A DNA stretch of 5,247 bases, taken from positions 1-5,247 of the forward strand of contig JAICMT010000146.1 of assembly GCA_025929125.1 (NCBI GenBank), written 5' to 3'. Below are positions 1-5,247 of the stretch, piece by piece. The notes under the pieces are model-generated. The model ran no database searches. It was given only the letters and a program-made list of their open reading frames with translations, and was not told the DNA's origin. The first letter of the stretch is position 1; each line of letters opens with the position of its first letter. Source of the DNA: Acidobacteriaceae bacterium. GTDB taxonomy: Bacteria > Acidobacteriota > Terriglobia > Terriglobales > Acidobacteriaceae. Made by a program: the position numbers and the translations under genes.

Positions 1-1008
1 ATCGCCTGGGTTGACCGACGTCGGATTCGCCGAGCAGCTTACCGTAGGCGGCTGGAACGCGTTGATTGTGAACTGTGCGGAGCAATCTGCCGACTGACCT
101 GGTTTGGCGCCTTCGGTTACGTGCCCCGTAACCGTATACGTGCCAGGAGCGGCCGTCTTGGTGTCGATATTCGCCGTGCTGCTGGTCCCAGAAATGGTGC
201 CACCGGTCGAGGTCCAGCTGTACGTCGGGGTCTTCTTCGGGTTCAGGTTGGTCGCTGTGCCGGTCACCGTGATTGGGTCGCCCGGATAGCCGCTGGCCGG
301 AGCCACTGTGCAGCTATACGCAACCGGAGGAGGCGGGACCACGTGGCCGAAGTGCATCACGATGCCCGTGCTCAGTTCGACCGCGGAAAGATTCGCGCGC
401 CCACCGAGGATACCGCCCGTCGGGATGCCGGCATACGGACCATAATCTGCGTGGATGTACCGGTAATCCAACTGGAACAAGCGGAAGCTGAAGCGGTTGT
501 CGAAGAACGGCATGTCATAATCCATACCGCCTCCGGCCGTCAGCGCGGGTCCCCAGCGATACGGCTCATGCTCCAACTGCGAAGGGTTCTCGTTATTCGG
601 GCCGCCCAGGCGTCCACCGCCCGCTAGACCATGGGCGAAGACGGTGAAGTTATCCATCGGGAGACGGGCAATCGGTCCCAGCGATGCGCCGGAAAACCCG
701 TCGTTTACGCCGTCTGGATGGTTCGAGTAAATGAACTCGCCGCCGAAGTAGCGGTTGAAATAATAGGCGACGCTACCGATCGCACCCACGTCGATCGAGG
801 AATAAGGAATTCCGGCGGGCTTCAGAAGGCCATGCGCGCCGAAATATGAGTAGCCGAGAAAAACATCGACCTTCGAGGGGTTTGGACCCGCTGCCAATGT
901 TGAAGCCGGTGCGGCAGGCATTTGGGCGCCCATGCTTAAAGTTCCAAGGCTAACTGCACATACTGCAAGTGTCATCCGGCCAAGACTACGAAACGGGCGA
1001 TAAGTCAT
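1..1008 (-). CDS. Outer-membrane beta-barrel protein with Ig/PKD-like repeats, 3' end outside window
   Basis: The first 336 codons are open and run off the left edge. The start at 1008 is set by GGAGG at 1016-1020, seven bases upstream; the ATG at 1015 is in another frame and abuts the ribosome site. Residues 1-29 look like a signal peptide (basic RPFRSLGR, then a hydrophobic MTLAVCAVSLGTL stretch, cleavage near MGA-Q). Residues about 46-222 alternate hydrophobic and polar residues with many Gly and aromatics (VDVFLGYSYF, AYYFNRYFGGEF, ending ELSTGIVMHFG), as in a small OmpA-like barrel. A PPPP linker (225-228) leads to an Ig/PKD-like repeat (about 230-318, Cys233 and Cys309), and a second repeat starts at 321 (VSCSANPTSVNPGD). 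From remembered acidobacterial relatives, more repeats and perhaps a C-terminal OmpA peptidoglycan-binding domain may follow; this cannot be seen. Probable role: surface structure or envelope anchoring. The family is fairly sure, the exact function unknown. Confidence 0.8.
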   Translation of the reverse strand, partial: MTYRPFRSLGRMTLAVCAVSLGTLSMGAQMPAAPASTLAAGPNPSKVDVFLGYSYFGAHGLLKPAGIPYSSIDVGAIGSVAYYFNRYFGGEFIYSNHPDGVNDGFSGASLGPIARLPMDNFTVFAHGLAGGGRLGGPNNENPSQLEHEPYRWGPALTAGGGMDYDMPFFDNRFSFRLFQLDYRYIHADYGPYAGIPTGGILGGRANLSAVELSTGIVMHFGHVVPPPPVAYSCTVAPASGYPGDPITVTGTATNLNPKKTPTYSWTSTGGTISGTSSTANIDTKTAAPGTYTVTGHVTEGAKPGQSADCSAQFTINAFQPPTVSCSANPTSVNPGD

Positions 1009-1015
1009 CCGTCAT

Positions 1016-1020
1016 CCTCC
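1016..1020 (-). promoter_or_regulatory. Ribosome binding site of the outer-membrane protein gene
   Basis: The minus strand reads GGAGG, then seven bases, then ATG at 1008. The spacing is ideal and decides between two ATGs seven bases apart. The upstream ATG (1015) touches the GGAGG directly and opens a frame that stops after nine codons. Confidence 0.75.
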
Positions 1021-1031
1021 ACATAAATCTG

Positions 1032-1059
1032 TTGATACATGCCAACGGGCGGCACTCAA
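1032..1059 (-). promoter_or_regulatory. Candidate sigma-70-type promoter of the outer-membrane protein gene
   Basis: On the minus strand, TTGAGT (1059-1054) and TATCAA (1037-1032) are separated by 16 bases, each matching four of six consensus positions. A transcript would start near 1025 and carry a short leader containing the GGAGG site. It is the best-placed match seen in this gap, but matches of this quality occur by chance. Confidence 0.3.
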
Positions 1060-1197
1060 ACTGCGGGAACAGGTCAAAGAGAGTGTAACCTAGTTCGCGC
1101 CTGAAATAAGGAAAAAAACGATCCCTAAATACATACGCTACACGGGTTTACCAATAGTTAACACCTGCTGCCGCACCAAAAACAACCACTGCATCTG

Positions 1198-1239
1198 GTC
1201 AGTAACGGCTCTAGCAATCCACCGTTCTCTAAAACTGAC
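1198..1239 (-). terminator. Bulged hairpin just after nuoB, possible weak terminator
   Basis: Immediately after the nuoB stop codon the minus strand reads GTCAGT (1239-1234), a seven-base bulge, AACGG (1226-1222), a 13-base loop, then CCGTTACTGAC (1208-1198). The 6-bp outer and 5-bp inner stems pair perfectly. A T-rich tract (TTGTTTTT) follows only about a dozen bases further, so this is not a classic intrinsic terminator. The rest of the 231-bp gap between nuoB and the outer-membrane protein gene holds no gene that I can support. Confidence 0.3.
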
Positions 1240-1857
1240 TCACGACAAGTTCAATGTTTTTCTTACTGTTCCACGCTCCTGCTGAATCTTCTCCTGTAGC
1301 AACGTGATGGCGTACAACAACTGCTCCGGGCGGGGAGGACACCCGGGCACGTAAATGTCTACCGGAATCACCTGATTGATGCCTTGCACCAGCGCATAGT
1401 TGTTGAACACGCCACCGGAAGTCGCACAGGCACCCATGGAGATCACCCACTTCGGCTCCGGCATCTGCTCATAGAGTCTTCGGATCACAGGGGCCATCTT
1501 CTGCGAGACTCGACCGGCCACGATCATCAGATCGCTTTGCCGCGGCGACGGACGGAACACCTCCGCGCCGAATCGCGCAATGTCATACCGCGAGCCGCCC
1601 ATCGACATCATCTCGATCGCACAACACGCCAGACCGAAGGTCATCGGCCAGACAGAATTCTTCCGCACCCAATTGATCGCCGCATCCAGAGACGCCAGAA
1701 CCACGCCTTCTTGCTGGTCGTAGCCCCAGTTCACCTCACGCAGCTTGTCCCGGTTTTTTCCGAAGCTGTCCAGGGAGCCAAAAAAATACCGGTCGCCCGG
1801 CTGTGGTACATCCGTAGGCCTGCCGTTGCTGCTGTTTTGATCCGCGGGAGTCGTCAT
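1240..1857 (-). CDS. nuoB: NADH-quinone oxidoreductase subunit B (NuoB), cluster N2 subunit
   Basis: The product has 205 residues. NuoB sits in the peripheral arm of respiratory complex I at the inner membrane and carries the [4Fe-4S] cluster N2, the last iron-sulphur centre before quinone. All four cluster ligands are visible: the tandem Cys78-Cys79 in LACCAIEMM, Cys144 in [10 protein letters not shown], and Cys173 in VPGCPPRPE. Other family hallmarks are [22 protein letters not shown] (split here by residues 95-115) and EPKWVISMG. Residues 1-40 are a polar, non-conserved extension, and the E. coli C-terminal tail is absent. The ATG at 1857 has only a weak GAGA upstream, but no better in-frame start is evident. 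The gene is transcribed away from amtB, with neither nuoA upstream nor nuoC downstream. All functional residues are present, so it should be active; whether it serves the main complex I depends on the rest of the genome. Confidence 0.95.
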   Translation of the reverse strand: MTTPADQNSSNGRPTDVPQPGDRYFFGSLDSFGKNRDKLREVNWGYDQQEGVVLASLDAAINWVRKNSVWPMTFGLACCAIEMMSMGGSRYDIARFGAEVFRPSPRQSDLMIVAGRVSQKMAPVIRRLYEQMPEPKWVISMGACATSGGVFNNYALVQGINQVIPVDIYVPGCPPRPEQLLYAITLLQEKIQQERGTVRKTLNLS

Positions 1858-1912
1858 GGGTGATTCTCAGTATAAATGGGAGACAGCCGCTTCTTGGTGT
1901 GCTGCCGCTGAC

Positions 1913-1940
1913 TTGGAACTGGGGGCTACTCCGCTATGAT
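1913..1940 (+). promoter_or_regulatory. Candidate sigma-70-type promoter for amtB
   Basis: TTGGAA (1913-1918) and TATGAT (1935-1940) are 16 bases apart, matching four and five of six consensus positions, and face amtB. This would give a leader of roughly 150 bases. A second, weaker pair, TTGGCC (1960-1965) and TAAAGT (1983-1988) with 17-base spacing, lies just downstream. I found no good sigma-54 (GG-N10-GC) match in this 242-bp nuoB-amtB gap, although RpoN control of amtB-glnK is common in Proteobacteria. The gap contains no gene that I can support. Confidence 0.35.
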
Positions 1941-2086
1941 GCGCTTCATTAAGCAGTGGTTGGCCTGTCCCGAACACTCGTGTAAAGTACGCTAGGCGGC
2001 AGAAGCTCCGTTCGCGCGGTATTGAAAATCCGGTTCGCCCGCCAGGCGCGCAGAACCAATCGCAACTGCCCTGTCCAAATACTCCT

Positions 2087-2092
2087 AGGGGA
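2087..2092 (+). promoter_or_regulatory. Ribosome binding site fixing the amtB start
   Basis: AGGGGA lies seven bases before the ATG at 2100. It supports that start over the in-frame TTG at 2022, which would add 26 basic, non-signal-like residues ahead of an otherwise normal signal peptide. Confidence 0.7.
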
Positions 2093-2099
2093 TTCGTCG

Positions 2100-3548
2100 A
2101 TGCGTTCTGGCTTTACCCGGTACCCGCTGCTCGCTCTTTGTCTGGGGCTGGTTCTCACTCTGCCGCTGATTGCCGGCCACGCCGCGCAGGCTCAAGCTGC
2201 CACGGTCCCTGCCGGCACCTCCGCCCCGGACTCCGCAAGAATCGCAGCCCTCGAGCAGCAGGTCGCCGCGCAATCGACGGCTATCGCCAACGCCCAGACC
2301 TCAGGAGACAATGCCTGGATGCTCGTCTCCGCCGCACTCGTCCTCATGATGAGCGGCCCGGGTCTGGCCCTGTTCTACGGCGGTCTGGTCCGCAAGAAGA
2401 ACGTCCTCGGCACCATGATGCAGACGTTCGCCATGATGGCGGTCATCACTGTTCTCTGGGCTCTGCTCACCTATTCACTGGCCTTCGCGTCTGGTAACGC
2501 CTTCATCGGCGGCCTCCACAACCTCTTCCTGCGCGGAGTCGGTCTCCAGCCTGACCCCAATTACGCCGCCACCATCCCGCTGCAGACCTTCATGGTCTAC
2601 CAGCTCATGTTCGCCATCATCACGCCGGCCCTCATCACCGGCGCCTTCGCCGAGCGCATGAAGTTCTCGGCCATGCTGGTCTTTATGGTGCTCTGGAGCA
2701 TCATCGTCTACAGTCCGATGGCCCACATGGTCTGGGGTATCCACGGCCTGCTGAACGCCACCAGCGGCCGTATTCCCAGCCTCGATTTCGCTGGTGGCAC
2801 CGTGGTCCATGTGACCTCCGGTGTCTCGGCACTGGTCACCGCTCTCTACTTAGGCAAGCGCATCGGTTATCCGCGCGAGCCTATGCCGCCGCACTCCGTC
2901 GTGCTCAGCTTCATCGGCGCATGCCTGCTCTGGGTAGGCTGGTTCGGCTTCAATGCCGGTTCGGCTCTCGCCGCCGGCACCCTCGCCACCTCCGCCTTCG
3001 TCGCCACCCACTTCGGCGCCGCTGCCGCCGCCCTCAGTTGGAGCGCGGCAGAGTGGATTCGCAACGGGAAGCCCTCCGCCCTCGGCGCCATCTCTGGAGC
3101 CGTGGCCGGGCTGGTTGCCATCACCCCCGCCTCCGGCTTCGTCACCCCCATGGGCGCCCTCTGCATCGGCCTCATCGCCGGTATCATCTGCTTCTACATG
3201 GTGGTCAAGGTCAAGACAATATTCGGCTACGACGACTCCCTCGACGCCTTTGGCGTTCACGGCGTCGGCGGCACCATCGGAGCCATTCTCACGGGCCTGT
3301 TCGCAACCAGCGGCATCAATCCCATCTTCGGCAACGGCAAGCCTACCGGCCTCTTTGAGGGCAACTCCGTCCAGCTGATCCACCAGTTGATTGGAGTCGC
3401 CATCGCCTGGGGACTCTCCGCTGTCGGCACCCTCATCATCCTCTTCATCGTCGACAAGACCATTGGACTCCGCGTAACCGCCGAGCAGGAGAGAACCGGA
3501 CTCGACCTCAGTCAGCATGGCGAAGAGGGATACGAGTGGTCGCACTGA
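2100..3548 (+). CDS. amtB: Ammonium transporter AmtB (Amt/MEP/Rh family) with signal peptide
   Basis: A 482-residue inner-membrane ammonium channel, expected to be a trimer with 11 transmembrane helices. Residues 1-33 form a cleavable signal peptide (MRSGFTRYP, a Leu-rich core, then AQA). A polar, Ala/Gln-rich periplasmic segment (34-70, short heptad-like stretch AALEQQVAAQ) precedes helix 1 (about 72-95, ending LFYGGLVRKKN). By alignment from memory to E. coli AmtB, the functional residues are present: Phe gate F171 and F284, W212 and S288 of the outer site, D229 in DFAGGTVVH, and the twin pore histidines H237 and H387 (DAFGVHGVGG). The C-terminal tail GLRVTAEQERTGLDL...HGE is the conserved cytoplasmic segment that contacts PII proteins. 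glnK follows after 123 bases on the same strand, the usual pairing for PII-gated ammonium uptake. A secondary role as ammonium sensor is possible but not shown by the sequence. Confidence 0.97.
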   Translation: MRSGFTRYPLLALCLGLVLTLPLIAGHAAQAQAATVPAGTSAPDSARIAALEQQVAAQSTAIANAQTSGDNAWMLVSAALVLMMSGPGLALFYGGLVRKKNVLGTMMQTFAMMAVITVLWALLTYSLAFASGNAFIGGLHNLFLRGVGLQPDPNYAATIPLQTFMVYQLMFAIITPALITGAFAERMKFSAMLVFMVLWSIIVYSPMAHMVWGIHGLLNATSGRIPSLDFAGGTVVHVTSGVSALVTALYLGKRIGYPREPMPPHSVVLSFIGACLLWVGWFGFNAGSALAAGTLATSAFVATHFGAAAAALSWSAAEWIRNGKPSALGAISGAVAGLVAITPASGFVTPMGALCIGLIAGIICFYMVVKVKTIFGYDDSLDAFGVHGVGGTIGAILTGLFATSGINPIFGNGKPTGLFEGNSVQLIHQLIGVAIAWGLSAVGTLIILFIVDKTIGLRVTAEQERTGLDLSQHGEEGYEWSH

Positions 3549-3662
3549 TCGCTCAAAATCTTGCTTATATCTTCCCGGACAGATCGCGGTCCTGAGGATG
3601 CGAAAATCATCGCGCACAGCGTACTATGTCAGAGCTTGCGCATCGGCAACATAGGAAAGGGC

Positions 3663-3669
3663 AGGAAAG
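3663..3669 (+). promoter_or_regulatory. Ribosome binding site fixing the glnK start
   Basis: AGGAAAG ends two bases before the ATG at 3672, with its AGGA core five bases away. It selects the start that yields a standard 112-residue PII protein instead of a 37-residue extension beginning at 3561. The 123-bp amtB-glnK gap shows no convincing promoter or terminator, which is compatible with co-transcription. Confidence 0.7.
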
Positions 3670-3671
3670 CA

Positions 3672-4010
3672 ATGCAGAAGATTGAAGCAGTCATTCAGCC
3701 GTCCAAACTCGACGCAGTGAAGGAGGCGTTGGTCGAGATCGGCGTACAGGGAATGACCATCACCGAAGCTCGCGGACACGGGCGTCAAAAGGGTCACACC
3801 GAGTTCTATCGCGGCCGCGAATACTCGGTCGACCTGCTCCCCAAGGTCAAGCTGGAAACCGTCGTGGCCGACAATATGGTCGATCGTGCCGTCAATGCCA
3901 TCATCTCCGTGGCTCGCACCGGCACCATCGGCGATGGCAAAATCTTCGTGACGCGCATCGACGAAGCCATCCGCATCCGCAACGACGAGCGCGGCGAAGT
4001 CGCTCTCTAA
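3672..4010 (+). CDS. glnK: PII nitrogen regulatory protein (GlnK/GlnB)
   Basis: The product is 112 residues, exactly the usual PII length. PII proteins are cytoplasmic trimers that bind ATP or ADP and 2-oxoglutarate and then control targets through the flexible T-loop. Here the T-loop (about 36-55) contains GRQKGHTEFYRGREYSVD with Tyr51, the classic uridylylation site, and Tyr46. Gly35, Arg38 and Gln39 at the T-loop base, the B-loop TGTIGDGKIF (83-92, Gly87 and Lys90), and Arg101 and Arg103 make up the nucleotide and effector pocket. Position 49 is Arg, where the common signature has Ala or Ser (YRG[AS]EY). Adjacency to amtB supports the name glnK, although sequence alone does not separate GlnK from GlnB. 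The expected partner is AmtB, whose pore the T-loop blocks when nitrogen is ample; the glnD gene lies immediately downstream. Confidence 0.96.
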   Translation: MQKIEAVIQPSKLDAVKEALVEIGVQGMTITEARGHGRQKGHTEFYRGREYSVDLLPKVKLETVVADNMVDRAVNAIISVARTGTIGDGKIFVTRIDEAIRIRNDERGEVAL

Positions 4011-4045
4011 CCCAAAATTCCCTCCAAACCTCTCTTTCGAATTCA

Positions 4046-4079
4046 AGAGCGCAGCGTGCCTTCCCCCCCGCTGCGCTCT
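4046..4079 (+). terminator. Perfect 11-bp GC-rich hairpin between glnK and glnD
   Basis: AGAGCGCAGCG (4046-4056) pairs perfectly with CGCTGCGCTCT (4069-4079) around a 12-base pyrimidine-rich loop. It begins 36 bases after the glnK stop codon and 84 bases before the glnD start. Position and strength suggest a terminator or an RNA-stabilising 3' end for the amtB-glnK message. There is no T-run after it, only a pyrimidine-rich stretch, so termination may be partial. Confidence 0.55.
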
Positions 4080-4129
4080 CGTCCCTGCGTCTCTGCCTGT
4101 ATGCTGTAATTTCAAGCCCCAACTTATCT

Positions 4130-5247
4130 ATGGCAGAGAGGGAGACCACAGCCACTCGATTGCGCGAGGACTACCAGCACCAGATGCTGGCAATCCGCGG
4201 CGCGTTCAAGGCCGGCGGCTCAGGCCGCGAAACCATCGCTGCGCGCTCCAAAGCCATGGATAGCCTCGTCCGAGGATTCTGGGAAGAAGCCGTCCAGCGC
4301 ACCCCCAGGCTCCGCTCCGGAATCGCATTGCTCGCCCTCGGCGGATACGGACGCAGCGAGCTCTTCCCGCACTCCGACGTCGACCTGCTCTTTCTGCTCG
4401 ACAGCAAAGTGGACGAGGACGATGTCAAGCAGCCCATCCGCCGCGTCAGCCAGGAGCTCTGGGACTGCGGCATTCGCCTCTCGCCCCAGACCCGGAAACG
4501 CAGCGAGGCTGAGAGATTCGAATCGGACAACGTCGAGTTCACGCTCGCCGAGTTAGACCACCGGCTCCTTACGGGTGACTCCGCTGTCTATGAGCGCTTT
4601 GCTTCCGTGGGCTACCCCAAAGTGCTCGAGTCCGACGGACACAACATTGCCACCGGCGTAGTCCAGCTCACTGCCGAGCGCCACAAGAAATACGGCGACA
4701 CCCTCTTCCACCTCGAACCCAGCATCAAGGACTGCCCCGGCGGACTGCGCGATGTCCACGTTTGCGCCTGGCTGGAAACCCTGCTTCGACCCGCCGGCTC
4801 TGAAGCGCTCTCCGACGCCGCGGATCGCGAAGAGTTTGAGCGGGCTATCAATTTTCTCTTCACTGTCCGCTGCTTCCTCCATTACCGGCATGAGCGCGAT
4901 GACAACACCCTCGACTGGCAGGCTCAGGACGACGCCGCCCGCGAGCGGATCGGCCTCGATCCCGCCACCATTCCCGACCCCTCAATCGGCGGCAACGCTG
5001 CCCGCAGCCGCGAGGCCGACGCCGCTTACTGGATGCGCGCCTATTTCCGCAACGCGCGCGTTGTCGAACGCCGCCTCAATCACATGATCGACGCAGTCCC
5101 TGAGAAGCAGCGCGGCGGTGCCTGGAGCGTGGTCGCCCGTGCCAACATTTTCAGGCACAAGCGCCGCGCGGAACTCCCGCCCAGTGGCTTCCGCGTGGAG
5201 AACAACCGCCTTCTGCTGGCCGAAGCCGCAGGCGCCGTCGGCGACCC
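4130..5247 (+). CDS. glnD: PII uridylyltransferase/uridylyl-removing enzyme GlnD, 3' end outside window
   Basis: 372 codons plus two bases are open to the right edge. GlnD is the cytoplasmic bifunctional sensor that adds UMP to PII when glutamine is low and removes it when glutamine is high. Seen here: an N-terminal helical region (1-60); the nucleotidyltransferase core LGGYGRSELFPHSDVDLLFLL (split; residues 70-90) with metal-binding Asp83 and Asp85; the conserved ELDHRLLTGD (141-150); and HLEPSIKDCPGGLRDVH (194-210), the hallmark of the GlnD family that follows the transferase domain. The HD hydrolase domain and the paired ACT domains that sense glutamine would lie beyond the edge, so their presence cannot be confirmed. 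The ATG at 4130 fits the family N-terminus, but no Shine-Dalgarno sequence precedes it and no in-frame upstream ATG was seen back to the hairpin. Met19 is a less likely alternative. The adjacent glnK carries the target Tyr51. Confidence 0.93.
   Translation, partial: MAERETTATRLREDYQHQMLAIRGAFKAGGSGRETIAARSKAMDSLVRGFWEEAVQRTPRLRSGIALLALGGYGRSELFPHSDVDLLFLLDSKVDEDDVKQPIRRVSQELWDCGIRLSPQTRKRSEAERFESDNVEFTLAELDHRLLTGDSAVYERFASVGYPKVLESDGHNIATGVVQLTAERHKKYGDTLFHLEPSIKDCPGGLRDVHVCAWLETLLRPAGSEALSDAADREEFERAINFLFTVRCFLHYRHERDDNTLDWQAQDDAARERIGLDPATIPDPSIGGNAARSREADAAYWMRAYFRNARVVERRLNHMIDAVPEKQRGGAWSVVARANIFRHKRRAELPPSGFRVENNRLLLAEAAGAVGD

Noticed and set aside
121..627. 168-codon plus-strand open frame in the left part of the window
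   Set aside because: It lies opposite the outer-membrane protein gene, starts with GTG, is Arg-rich in composition as expected from an antisense frame, and has no recognisable domain.
1384..1863. 159-codon plus-strand open frame opposite nuoB
   Set aside because: It is entirely antisense to a clearly real gene, is His/Arg-rich and low in complexity, with no family resemblance.
1869..1874. TATACT on the minus strand as a -10 box for nuoB
   Set aside because: It is a five-of-six match, but no -35 partner is seen at 16-18 bases, and the transcript would begin only a few bases before the ATG, removing the weak ribosome site.
2022..2099. Upstream extension of amtB from an in-frame TTG
   Set aside because: It would bury a good signal peptide behind 26 basic residues, while the ATG at 2100 has a well-spaced AGGGGA.
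1949..2158. 69-codon minus-strand open frame in the nuoB-amtB gap
   Set aside because: It overlaps the start of amtB on the opposite strand and shows no recognisable features.
3577..3592. GGAC...GTCC inverted repeat after amtB
   Set aside because: Only four base pairs with no extension and no T-run; expected by chance.
2850..3617. 255-codon minus-strand open frame opposite amtB
   Set aside because: Its length is explained by the GC-rich, C-ending codons of amtB, which suppress stops on the other strand. The translation is Gly/Glu/Asp-rich and unlike any protein I know.
3561..3671. Upstream extension of glnK
   Set aside because: The start at 3672 gives the canonical 112-residue PII length and has a ribosome site; the extra 37 residues do not belong to the family.

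Overview
The window is ordinary chromosomal DNA of a Gram-negative, moderately GC-rich bacterium. The combination of an outer-membrane barrel fused to Ig-like repeats, the style of the AmtB N-terminus and an amtB-glnK-glnD arrangement points most strongly to Acidobacteriota (Terriglobia-like). This placement rests on remembered family resemblance, not on a search. I see no mobile element, CRISPR array, tRNA, rRNA, phage gene or broken gene.

Layout: positions 1-1008 hold the 5' part (336 codons) of a minus-strand gene for a secreted outer-membrane beta-barrel protein followed by Ig/PKD-like repeats; its 3' end lies off the left edge. Positions 1009-1239 are non-coding, with the likely promoter of that gene and a weak hairpin after nuoB. 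Positions 1240-1857 (minus) encode NuoB, the complex I subunit carrying cluster N2, standing apart from nuoA and nuoC. Positions 1858-2099 are a divergent control region. On the plus strand follow amtB (2100-3548), glnK (3672-4010), a strong 11-bp hairpin (4046-4079) and the 5' part of glnD (4130 to the right edge).

The plus-strand genes form a coherent nitrogen-sensing module. AmtB conducts ammonium. GlnK is the PII protein that plugs AmtB and reports nitrogen, ATP/ADP and 2-oxoglutarate status. GlnD is the enzyme expected to uridylylate and deuridylylate PII on Tyr51, which is present here. The hairpin suggests that glnD is at least partly uncoupled from amtB-glnK at the transcript level.

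I did not find a convincing undescribed system. The points most worth a second look are the stand-alone nuoB, the architecture of the outer-membrane protein, and the start and expression of glnD.
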